Source: JAFGPS01 sp964570855
GTDB taxonomy: Bacteria; Planctomycetota; Phycisphaerae; Sedimentisphaerales; Anaerobacaceae
Direction of reading: 5' to 3'
DNA: 11,531 nucleotides
Assembly (NCBI GenBank): GCA_964570855.1
Contig: CAZMZR010000099.1
Span: 1 to 11,531, forward strand
The notes under the pieces are model-generated. The model was not told the DNA's origin, did not search any database, and was given only the letters and a program-made list of their open reading frames with translations. Made by a program: the position numbers and the translations under genes. Of the stretch, positions 1 to 6,282 are shown piece by piece. Every line of letters begins with the position of its first letter. Within the stretch, counting starts at the first letter, position 1.

Positions 1-79
1 TGAGAGAACCGGTGCAGCCGGGGATTCCGGGATGATATTCGTTGACGATATTCGTCTATATCTGCTTTCTCTGCCATAA
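1..79 (+). CDS. C-terminal end of a secreted multidomain protein (partial)
   Basis: Reading from base 2, 25 codons run to a TAA stop at 77-79 and encode ...RTGAAGDSGMIFVDDIRLYL.... This matches the end of the protein at 588-2867, which reads RTGTIGGTGMVFIDDIWLYT. The shared pattern is R-T-G, then G-(M)-(I/V)-F-(I/V)-D-D-I-x-L-Y, the last strands of a beta-sandwich module common at the C terminus of planctomycete secreted proteins. The start and nearly all of the gene lie left of the window. It is probably a paralogue of the next gene, in the same orientation, with its own terminator downstream. The full domain content cannot be known from here. Confidence 0.75.
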   Translation, partial: ERTGAAGDSGMIFVDDIRLYLLSLP

Positions 80-152
80 TTGCAGCGGCGATAGGAGTAT
101 AGTATGTAAATGGCAGAATTTTACAGTTGATATATCGAATTTTGTATTATTT

Positions 153-194
153 CACGGCCTGTACCCTTTGATTAGGTACAGGCCGTGTTGTTTT
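153..194 (+). terminator. Intrinsic terminator after the first gene
   Basis: A perfect 13-bp inverted repeat, CACGGCCTGTACC (153-165) and GGTACAGGCCGTG (175-187), encloses a 9-nt loop and is followed by TTGTTTT. It lies 74 nt past the stop at 79. The strong stem and T-rich tail fit a Rho-independent terminator for the upstream gene, so the following gene should be transcribed separately. Confidence 0.88.
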
Positions 195-574
195 GTCAGA
201 AGATAGTCATAGGATGCGGTTACGAATAAAACGCAAAGCGGATTTGCCGGGTGGATAGGGCTATAAAAGGAATTAAACCATAGTTTACCTCAAAATCGCT
301 TATGGCAGGTAATTTTTCTTGACGAATAACATCCTGATTTGGTATAAAATGTATAGGATAGCCAGGGTTGTATTTAGGTATAACATGTAAATTTGCACTT
401 TTTCATAGGGTGTGTATTCAAATTCGATAAACGCTATTTTATAGCTTTGAACTTTGTATTTTTGCTTAGAGAAAGAAGGTGTGAGGAGTTCAAGATACAT
501 CATTCTAAGCAGATATATGTTTTGAAGTAGAAAGAAAGAATTTATTCCTGTTTGTTATTATTCCAACTATTTTG
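195..574. other. Non-coding spacer and leader before the large secreted-protein gene
   Basis: This AT-rich stretch has no convincing gene on either strand. It holds the candidate promoter at 319-348 and, downstream of it, about 230 nt that would form a long 5' leader. The leader contains only minor hairpins, such as GCTAT-TTT-ATAGC near 432-444. I see no recognisable riboswitch class in it and no intrinsic terminator with a T-tract between the promoter and the start codon. Confidence 0.5.
319..348 (+). promoter_or_regulatory. Sigma-70-like promoter for the 588-2867 gene
   Basis: The -35 box TTGACG (319-324; 5 of 6 to TTGACA) and the -10 box TATAAA (343-348; 5 of 6 to TATAAT) are 18 nt apart. 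Transcription would begin near 355, leaving a leader of about 230 nt. It is the best promoter match seen in the spacer between the terminator at 194 and the start codon at 588. Confidence 0.55.
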
Positions 575-581
575 AAGGAGG
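575..581 (+). promoter_or_regulatory. Shine-Dalgarno site that decides between two adjacent ATGs
   Basis: AAGGAGG sits 3 nt before the ATG at 585 and 6 nt before the ATG at 588. The spacing favours 588 as the real start, which removes one methionine from the longest reading frame. Confidence 0.75.
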
Positions 582-587
582 TTTATG

Positions 588-2867
588 ATGTGTCAGAAAT
601 TGTTTTGTATAGTTCCTGTAGTGTTGCTGTTTAGTTTTGCAAGCGGTGTGCAGGCGACATCTTTCAGCATATTCCCCACACAAGATAGCTATGTTGCGAA
701 TGATTCTCAGGATGGGCCGGACGAAGTCCATAGCAGTGATGATGGTATTCATATACGCGACATTACGGCTCCCAGGCGGCGTGTAGGATTCCTGAAGTTC
801 GATATCTCAGATCTTAAAAGTGGAGATGGTGCCTTCGCTAATGTGAGTTTTAGTATCGATGGTCATGACGCCGGCGACGTAGCTGTTTATGGAATTAAAG
901 AAGAGCTGGATTCCATTGATGTGAATATTCTTACCTGGAATAACGCTCCGGGTGTTCAAAATGATCCCACTCCTGCCCTAAGTTCACCAGTTGAGCTGGA
1001 CCTTGCGGATTTGGTCGGCCCGCTTATGAATTTTGCAGTTGTAAGCAGAACGAGAGAGTCAACCGAAACAAACCAGGCATTAGCGGATTTCCTAAACAGC
1101 GATGTGGATGGAATTGTAGTATTTCTGCTGGCGCCGGTTGAAGTGGGCGATAATGCGATCATTCTGACAATAGAAGATTCTCCGGATAGTGGTAGTGGTA
1201 CATTGCTCGAGGGAGATTTCGTGAAGGCTGTTGGATTTGCCACTGATCCGGGCCCGGTAAATGGAGATGATGATGTGGCCCGTGATGTAATCCTTAGCTG
1301 GATACCGGGTGAATTTGCAAATACGCACAATGTGTACTTCGGTACCAATTCCATCGATGTTAATGCAGCCGATATAACCAGTCCTCTACTGGTTGGTCCG
1401 GCCTTGGACGATCCTACTTATAATGCCGGGCGTCTCGAATTCGGCCAGACTTATTTCTGGCGGGTGGACGAGGTTAATGCACCCCCGGATACAACGGTCT
1501 TCAAAGGCAAATTATGGAGCTTCACCGTCGAATATTATACGTATCAGATACCCGGTGAGAATATAACTGCTTCGGCTTCCAGTTATGAGGTAGGTAAGGA
1601 GCCTGATAATACTATAAACGGTTCAGGTCTTGATGATGATACACACTCAACCGGTACCTCAGCTATGTGGCTCACGGCTTCCGGCGCATCCGGACCTGTC
1701 TGGATACAATATGATTTCGGTAAGCCTTACAGATTGTCTGAGATGTTGGTCTGGAACTATAATGGAGGAGATATTCTTTTTTGGTATGGTCTAAAGAATG
1801 TTACCGTCGAGTATTCGACCGATAGGACTGACTGGAATCCAATCGGTAGTATCTCCGAATTTGCTTCGGCGACCGGTTCAGATGACTATACTTACAACAG
1901 CGTTGTTCCTTTTGGTGGTGTGGTGGCGCAATATGTCAGAATTACCGCTACCAGTAACTGGAGCAATGGTTTCTTGACTCAGTTCGGTTTAAGCGAAGTT
2001 CGCTTCATGCAAGTACCCGTCCATGCAAGATATCCATCCCCGGATAATCAGGAAACTGATGTCGCAATTGATGTAGTTCTTGGCTGGATGGCCGGCAGAG
2101 AGGCGGATGAGCACGACGTGTACTTCAGTGCGGATCAGCAGGCTGTTACGGGTGGAACGTCTTTTATTCTGACCACTGACCAGATTGGCTACGGTCCCTT
2201 GTCTCTTGATCTGGGAAGCACCTACTACTGGCGAATCGATGAAGTAAATGACAACGAAGCTGTGCCGGTATGGCAGGGCGATACATGGAGTTTCTCGACG
2301 ACAGAGTATATTGTTGTCGATGATTTCGAATCTTACAACGACCTCAATGTCGGAGAAGAGGGCAGTAATAGGATATTTTTAACGTGGATTGACGGGTACG
2401 ATAATCCGTCAACAAATGGCTCGACAATGGGTTATCCCGAACCGGTTTTTGCCGACGATGAACACTTTGTAGAGATGACAATTGTTCATGGAAGCGAGCA
2501 ATCGGCGCCGGTGTTATATGATAATACCACGGCGAGTTATTCAGAGGTTACTGTTAATCCGGGTGAACTGCCTGTTGGTAATGACTGGTCGGTAGGTACT
2601 CCTGAGACGTTGGTAATGTGGGTTTACGGTGATCCTAATAATTCCGCAGAGCAGATGTACGTTAAGGTTAACGGCGCCAGGAGCAACTTCGACGGAGACC
2701 TGACGCTGGCGCAATGGCAGGAATTTTCCGTTGATTTGGCTTCTTTGGGCATTAATCTGAATAATGTCACGACGTTAACTATTGGTTTCGACAGGACCGG
2801 TACAATCGGCGGCACAGGAATGGTTTTCATCGATGATATTTGGCTTTATACTCCTCTGGATGATTAA
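588..2867 (+). CDS. Secreted multidomain protein: DNRLRE/CBM96-like, two Fn3-like modules, discoidin domain and C-terminal beta-sandwich
   Basis: This is a 759-residue exported protein of unknown specific role, probably an adhesin or glycan-binding surface protein. Residues 1-23 form a signal peptide with a hydrophobic core and a likely cleavage site after VQA. Residues ~26-215 resemble a DNRLRE/CBM96-type module (the FLKFDIS and LTWNNAPG motifs are typical). Residues ~219-315 and ~477-572 are two copies of an Fn3-like module with the hallmark (V/I)(I/L)xW and YFWRVDEVN/YYWRIDEVN motifs. Between them, ~320-475 is an F5/8 type C (discoidin) domain (ITASASSY near its start, VWIQYDFG, QYVRITAT, LSEVRF at its end). 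Residues ~574-756 form a 'VVDDFESYND' beta-sandwich ending FIDDIWLY, shared with the protein ending at 79. No catalytic domain, membrane anchor, dockerin or PEP-CTERM tail is visible. The Shine-Dalgarno site and promoter are listed separately, and a terminator follows 46 nt after the stop. Domain names are from motif recognition, not a profile search. Confidence 0.9.
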   Translation: MCQKLFCIVPVVLLFSFASGVQATSFSIFPTQDSYVANDSQDGPDEVHSSDDGIHIRDITAPRRRVGFLKFDISDLKSGDGAFANVSFSIDGHDAGDVAVYGIKEELDSIDVNILTWNNAPGVQNDPTPALSSPVELDLADLVGPLMNFAVVSRTRESTETNQALADFLNSDVDGIVVFLLAPVEVGDNAIILTIEDSPDSGSGTLLEGDFVKAVGFATDPGPVNGDDDVARDVILSWIPGEFANTHNVYFGTNSIDVNAADITSPLLVGPALDDPTYNAGRLEFGQTYFWRVDEVNAPPDTTVFKGKLWSFTVEYYTYQIPGENITASASSYEVGKEPDNTINGSGLDDDTHSTGTSAMWLTASGASGPVWIQYDFGKPYRLSEMLVWNYNGGDILFWYGLKNVTVEYSTDRTDWNPIGSISEFASATGSDDYTYNSVVPFGGVVAQYVRITATSNWSNGFLTQFGLSEVRFMQVPVHARYPSPDNQETDVAIDVVLGWMAGREADEHDVYFSADQQAVTGGTSFILTTDQIGYGPLSLDLGSTYYWRIDEVNDNEAVPVWQGDTWSFSTTEYIVVDDFESYNDLNVGEEGSNRIFLTWIDGYDNPSTNGSTMGYPEPVFADDEHFVEMTIVHGSEQSAPVLYDNTTASYSEVTVNPGELPVGNDWSVGTPETLVMWVYGDPNNSAEQMYVKVNGARSNFDGDLTLAQWQEFSVDLASLGINLNNVTTLTIGFDRTGTIGGTGMVFIDDIWLYTPLDD

Positions 2868-2913
2868 GCTGTTTTTAGTAGTTTATGGTTGAAACATAAG
2901 CTTGGAAAAATAC

Positions 2914-2945
2914 AGGGCCTATATTATTAGTATAGGCCCTTTTTT
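2914..2945. terminator. Bidirectional intrinsic terminator between convergent genes
   Basis: A perfect 10-bp stem, AGGGCCTATA (2914-2923) with TATAGGCCCT (2931-2940), has a 7-nt loop and runs into six Ts on the plus strand (2940-2945). Read on the minus strand the same stem is followed by TGTATTTTT, so it can also end the B12-riboswitch unit, whose last stop codon lies at 2978-2980. Its position between two convergent genes supports use in both directions; the plus-strand signal is the stronger. Confidence 0.85.
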
Positions 2946-2977
2946 ATTGCCGGCTGTCTTTTTTAATTATTATGTTT

Positions 2978-3796
2978 CTATTCCAAATCAAATTGTGTGT
3001 TATTAACCGGCTCGAACCAGCCTAATTTCATATCGGCCGAATCGATTCCGTAAATGTTCTTCAGGCACGAGTTTGCTATCCGTGATTGGCCGGTGTGGCC
3101 GTCGGCCCAGCCTGTATTTGCATGGTTCCTGTGTCGGAAATGAATCGATGGTGACATGTAAAAGCCGGTTATGGTCTTGCCGTTGTAAACGGTAAAAGGC
3201 GGCTCGGCAAAAGAATATTCTATCAGGTATATATTGTCATTTGCCATCGCGGTATCCGTGAACATTAAAGTCCGGCTCGGTGCGGCAATCTCTGTTACAC
3301 GGGTCGTTGTGGCATACGCATCTTTCCATGCCTGCAGGCTGTTGATACCATTTTGCCAAAGCCGACTGCCGATATAACTCATGTTGTAGCCATAGCCGCC
3401 GCAGCCCTGTTCGAAATTCGTGTCCCAGTTTTGGTTTTTCATAAAGTCCACTTTTTCCGGGCATTCTTTTACCCGACCATCGGCCAGATATCCCACCAGC
3501 GGTCCCTTTAGCGGGTCGAACGGACCGTCAAGAGTCTCTCGTACACCGTGCCAGCGATGCAATCCGGCGTTATCCCACATGTCACTGGCGGCCGGGATAT
3601 AGAAACCGTCATTGTCGGTAGTATAGCCGATATTCGATAGCAGAATCTGTCGAAGATTCGACCTGCATACCAGAGCCCGGCTCCCGGACCTTGCCGCCGC
3701 CAGGGCCGGCATAATGATGGCCAGCAGCAGAGTTATTATCGAAATTACCAGCAACAACTCGATCAGGCTAAAAGCTTTTTCTGTTTGTTTACGCAT
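2978..3796 (-). CDS. Prepilin-like protein with H-X9-DG motif (type II secretion/type IV pseudopilin-like)
   Basis: This 272-residue protein has a classic prepilin N terminus. After a short basic leader (MRKQTEKA) comes FSLIELLLVISIITLLLAII, with the conserved Glu at +5 (E13) and one hydrophobic helix (~9-31). The residue before the predicted cleavage point is Ala8 instead of the usual Gly. Near the C terminus H222 is followed after nine residues by D232-G233, the H-X9-DG signature of a large planctomycete family of prepilin-processed proteins. Family knowledge suggests cleavage by a prepilin peptidase and assembly or anchoring at the inner membrane; the role of these paralogues is unknown. 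It starts 24 nt after the stop of the upstream minus-strand gene, with no promoter or good Shine-Dalgarno site in the gap, so it is probably co-transcribed and thus under the cobalamin riboswitch. The bidirectional terminator follows 33 nt past the stop. Confidence 0.9.
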   Translation of the reverse strand: MRKQTEKAFSLIELLLVISIITLLLAIIMPALAAARSGSRALVCRSNLRQILLSNIGYTTDNDGFYIPAASDMWDNAGLHRWHGVRETLDGPFDPLKGPLVGYLADGRVKECPEKVDFMKNQNWDTNFEQGCGGYGYNMSYIGSRLWQNGINSLQAWKDAYATTTRVTEIAAPSRTLMFTDTAMANDNIYLIEYSFAEPPFTVYNGKTITGFYMSPSIHFRHRNHANTGWADGHTGQSRIANSCLKNIYGIDSADMKLGWFEPVNNTQFDLE

Positions 3797-3820
3797 ATAA
3801 TTCAGTCAAACCAGACTTTT

Positions 3821-5581
3821 TTAATAACGCCATTGTTCTGTTTGAAGCCATTGAGCGTTCAATACTTCAAGATCGGAATCGTCAATGAACAGGTCTTTCG
3901 GCTCGGCCAGGTCGCATCTGCCTATCCAGCCGGGCTGGCCGAAGTGAGTATTCCAGGCCGACTCGAGCATATCCAAATCGGACTGGTCCACTATGCCGTC
4001 CAGATTAATATCCGCGGAATATTCCTGTTCTTCGAGGATACCTATCGCTTCTAAATCGAATCCCCCGGAACCGTATGTCTGCCATGCGTCAAAAATCGGA
4101 TGATTGTTCGAATAAAAATCCCAGGCGGGCCAGGTGTCAGGATCGATGTGCATTAAGGCCTCATCGTAAAAGTCTCCGCTACCGGGAATATCGACTATTC
4201 TTACATATCTGATATCGTTTATATCAACGAGACCGGAGATAACATCGGAATTATTTGTAATTTCACTCAAATCGAAAGGCGTGCCGGTGCAGATGCCGTT
4301 GGCATTGGGGTGCTTACCGGCAAGATTATAGACCTTGCTTATTTCGGTTGTGCTCCACATATTTCCGGATTGTTCTGTTAAAGACACTGACGGAAACCTT
4401 GTAAAATCTTCTCCGTTGGAAGAGACCTCTACATAAGCGAGCTCGGCAAACAATTCTCCGGAAATAATTCCCTTGCCCGGATCATATTGACTTGATATTA
4501 AACCATTCTCAAAGACCGCAAAATCATATCCTTTGACGTTACGAACAGATTCGTCGAAAGTAACAGTTATCCATCCCTGAGATTCGCCTTGATTAATTTG
4601 CTCTCTGCTAAGCTCGCCAAGACTGAAAATGTCATAAGAGTTTCCCGTAACCGGCCCAAGTGCCTTGTTTGGATCAGACCATTGCGGGTCAACGCCGGCA
4701 GTTTGATGGTAGTCAACCACCTCTGCGGCCCAGCCCCGGAATATCGGGTTAACGATCGCGTTAGGCTCGTCCGGTTCGGCGTCTCGCCGGCCGTCGTTGG
4801 GATCTATGTATCCGCTGATTCCTTCTTCGGTATAAGGCCCGGCCTGTGTATTTGTCGGCCTGCATACGATGGTATCGATGGCAATGGAAGCCGGTGTATT
4901 CATACCCATATCACCGGTGTCACTGGAACTTAAGGCGAACTCAATACTTTTGACAATACCCAATGAACTTAGATCAACATACTGCCACGTATCGACAATG
5001 TAATCGTCGATGCTGTTCTCAAAGCTGTAATCTGCCAGGTAAAAATCGGCGGTTCCGGTCGTGACGCCGTTGGCATCCCTGCCTTTAATAGTCAGCATGA
5101 ACCAGTCCCGGTCGCCGCCGGTCTCGCCGCCGAACTTTTTGGCGAAGGCATCTCCGTAAAGCATGGAGTAATATGCGTAGTTGCTGTTTGTTACGTACAG
5201 ACCATCGACAATTCCGGGCGTGTTCAGTATCATAGTTGGCAGTGAACTCCAGCCGACAAAACAAACGACATAATTGGGCGAACCTCCCTGGCCTGCTCCT
5301 GTAATGGCATTGTACTGGGCTGCAAATCCCGATGTTGTCGTATCAGTGATGTTCGAATATGCAAAACCGTCCCAAGAAAACCAGACGGGGTCATAGTTGT
5401 TGTTAAAGTATATGCCGCCACTGGTAAAGCCGCCCGATTCGTCCGAGCCGTTCCAGTAGGATTCTGGTGACAGAACTAAATCGTCAAATGTGGCTATCTC
5501 TGCGTTTGACGTACCGGCGATTGTGAAAACAACAATAATACAAATCCAATGCCCTGAATTAATGAATCTTTCTAATATCAT
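3821..5581 (-). CDS. Secreted DUF4465 protein with a second beta-rich module and dockerin-type tail; cobalamin-riboswitch controlled
   Basis: The product is 586 residues long. I chose the ATG at 5581 over the upstream in-frame GTG at 5662 because it has a strong Shine-Dalgarno site and directly precedes a signal peptide (residues 1-27, core WICIIVVFTIAG, likely cleavage after SNA). Residues ~30-238 match DUF4465 in motif order: TFDDL, SYWNGSDESGGF, FAYSN, GDAFAKKFGG, DWF, DFYLADY, W.YVDLSSLG, GMNTP. Residues ~272-515 form a second conserved surface-protein module: VVDYHQ, KALGP, ITVTFDES, DFAVFENG, FAELAYVEVSSNG, RFPSVSLT, LAGKH, GTPFDL, IRYVRIVDI, GSGGFDLEAIGIL. Residues ~520-580 are a dockerin-like pair; the first calcium loop DINLDGIVDQSD is canonical and the second (CDLAEPKDLFIDDSDL) is degenerate. 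No TonB box, lipobox or enzyme motif is evident. Because the leader is a B12 riboswitch, I infer a role in extracellular cobalamin or corrinoid capture. From memory, DUF4465-like surface proteins occur in Bacteroidetes B12 loci; I could not check this. Confidence 0.9.
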   Translation of the reverse strand: MILERFINSGHWICIIVVFTIAGTSNAEIATFDDLVLSPESYWNGSDESGGFTSGGIYFNNNYDPVWFSWDGFAYSNITDTTTSGFAAQYNAITGAGQGGSPNYVVCFVGWSSLPTMILNTPGIVDGLYVTNSNYAYYSMLYGDAFAKKFGGETGGDRDWFMLTIKGRDANGVTTGTADFYLADYSFENSIDDYIVDTWQYVDLSSLGIVKSIEFALSSSDTGDMGMNTPASIAIDTIVCRPTNTQAGPYTEEGISGYIDPNDGRRDAEPDEPNAIVNPIFRGWAAEVVDYHQTAGVDPQWSDPNKALGPVTGNSYDIFSLGELSREQINQGESQGWITVTFDESVRNVKGYDFAVFENGLISSQYDPGKGIISGELFAELAYVEVSSNGEDFTRFPSVSLTEQSGNMWSTTEISKVYNLAGKHPNANGICTGTPFDLSEITNNSDVISGLVDINDIRYVRIVDIPGSGDFYDEALMHIDPDTWPAWDFYSNNHPIFDAWQTYGSGGFDLEAIGILEEQEYSADINLDGIVDQSDLDMLESAWNTHFGQPGWIGRCDLAEPKDLFIDDSDLEVLNAQWLQTEQWRY

Positions 5582-5587
5582 AATTTG

Positions 5588-5596
5588 CTCACCTCC
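5588..5596 (-). promoter_or_regulatory. Shine-Dalgarno site fixing the start of the DUF4465 gene
   Basis: On the minus strand GGAGGTGAG lies just before the ATG at 5581, with 6 nt between its last base and the start codon. It supports starting at the ATG, immediately before the signal peptide, instead of at the upstream GTG (5662). That GTG has its nearest AGGAGG about 25 nt away. Confidence 0.75.
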
Positions 5597-5731
5597 GTTT
5601 ATAATGTTTCTTTGCTCTTTTAAGATTTCTCTATGTTCTTCATCATTTTCTTTGACACACACGGTTATAGTATTATTTTTCCTGACCTCCTTTCATTTGA
5701 TCCGGCCCTTTACGCGAGGGCATATCAATAA

Positions 5732-5768
5732 AAAAACCGCCGTTCCCATGAAGGAAACGGCGGTTTTT
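5732..5768 (-). terminator. Intrinsic terminator in the leader, likely the riboswitch expression platform
   Basis: The arms AAAAACCGCCGTT (5732-5744) and AACGGCGGTTTTT (5756-5768) pair over 13 bp. On the minus strand the stem is followed by a run of T. It lies between the B12 aptamer and the coding start at 5581, so it would end transcription before the gene. That is the usual 'off' state of a termination-type cobalamin riboswitch. The stem is also followed by Ts on the plus strand, but no plus-strand gene needs it. Confidence 0.85.
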
Positions 5769-5857
5769 GTAATGTCAATCCATGTTAAAAAATAGTTAAC
5801 GACCTGATATCAGGCTGGAAAGCCACACTTGCGTTCCAAGTTCGCGGGAACTCTAAC

Positions 5858-5888
5858 GTTCCATTTTGCAGATATAACAAAATGGAAC
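5858..5888 (-). other. Hairpin between the B12 aptamer and the terminator
   Basis: A perfect 11-bp stem, GTTCCATTTTG (5858-5868) with CAAAATGGAAC (5878-5888), encloses a 9-nt loop. A second small hairpin, GTTC-CCGC-GAAC on the minus strand, lies at 5840-5851. Cobalamin riboswitches usually carry a helix (P13) on the 3' side whose loop kisses L5, and one of these hairpins could fill that role. The GTTCCC of the smaller one is also complementary to GGGAAC in the 3' half of the terminator. The assignments are inference; the stems are seen directly. Confidence 0.5.
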
Positions 5889-5906
5889 TTCTGTGAGTGT
5901 GTTACC

Positions 5907-6152
5907 AACTACAGGCAGGTTTTCTGGCTCGCATCTTACCTCAAGACTCCTTCCCATCCGCGCCAAATTTACTTGGCGAGTGGACAGTGGATTAATTCCA
6001 AAACGTTTTTATTACGCCTGGAAATTTGTAAAATGTCCTTTGGATTTCCGGTTCAATGATCGGAACAGACGCTTACAGCGGCGCGACCGCCGCGGATTTT
6101 AACCGCGTTCCCGTTTGAATATCCCGAAATAAAAGTATCAGGACCGGTAGTT
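5907..6152 (-). promoter_or_regulatory. Cobalamin (B12) riboswitch aptamer
   Basis: Read on the minus strand, this region has the conserved elements in order. They are a closing stem AACTAC (6152-6147) with GTAGTT (5912-5907); GGGAA (6112-6108); a P4 stem CGCGG/CCGCG around TTAAAAT (6107-6091); a GC-rich P5 ending in CTGTAA (about 6093-6073); a variable arm region with a perfect CGCCAA/TTGGCG hairpin (5961-5978); and the B12 box AGCCAGAAAACCTGCC (5929-5914). The B12 box fits the AGYCMGRNRRCCNGCC consensus at every position. Cobalamin binding is expected to switch the downstream genes off. The downstream gene is the secreted DUF4465 protein. The aptamer class (adenosyl- or methyl-/aquo-cobalamin) cannot be settled by eye. 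Confidence 0.92.
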
Positions 6153-6184
6153 AGACTATCTTATTTTCAAAGAGCAAAGGTACA

Positions 6185-6211
6185 ATTATCAGGGGCTCCG
6201 ACGTATGTCAA
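6185..6211 (-). promoter_or_regulatory. Promoter of the B12-riboswitch operon
   Basis: On the minus strand, a perfect -35 box TTGACA (6211-6206) and a -10 box GATAAT (6190-6185; 5 of 6) are 15 nt apart, slightly shorter than ideal. Transcription would start near 6178, about 26 nt before the closing stem of the riboswitch, which is where a riboswitch promoter should be. Confidence 0.6.
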
Positions 6212-6282
6212 ATAAAAAATATTTTTTTGCTATTGCCTTGTAATTGAATTGATGAGTTATATTTCAAAACCTAATTTGACAT

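Noticed and set aside
300..503. A 67-codon open frame on the minus strand in the spacer before the large secreted-protein gene.
   Set aside because: It has no Shine-Dalgarno site, a composition typical of AT-rich non-coding DNA, and overlaps the likely promoter and leader of the plus-strand gene.
5582..5662. A 27-residue N-terminal extension of the DUF4465 protein starting at a GTG.
   Set aside because: The extension is highly charged and would bury the signal peptide; the ATG at 5581 has a strong Shine-Dalgarno site at the right distance.
5675..5700. A possible 7-codon leader peptide (MKGGQEK) and a second AGGAGG in the riboswitch leader.
   Set aside because: The tiny frame has no ribosome binding site of its own, and no start codon lies at a suitable distance after the AGGAGG. 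It may be chance in a purine-rich leader.
5829..6102. Two overlapping plus-strand open frames of 69-76 codons.
   Set aside because: They lie wholly on the strand opposite the B12 riboswitch; their sequence is explained by the conserved RNA structure.
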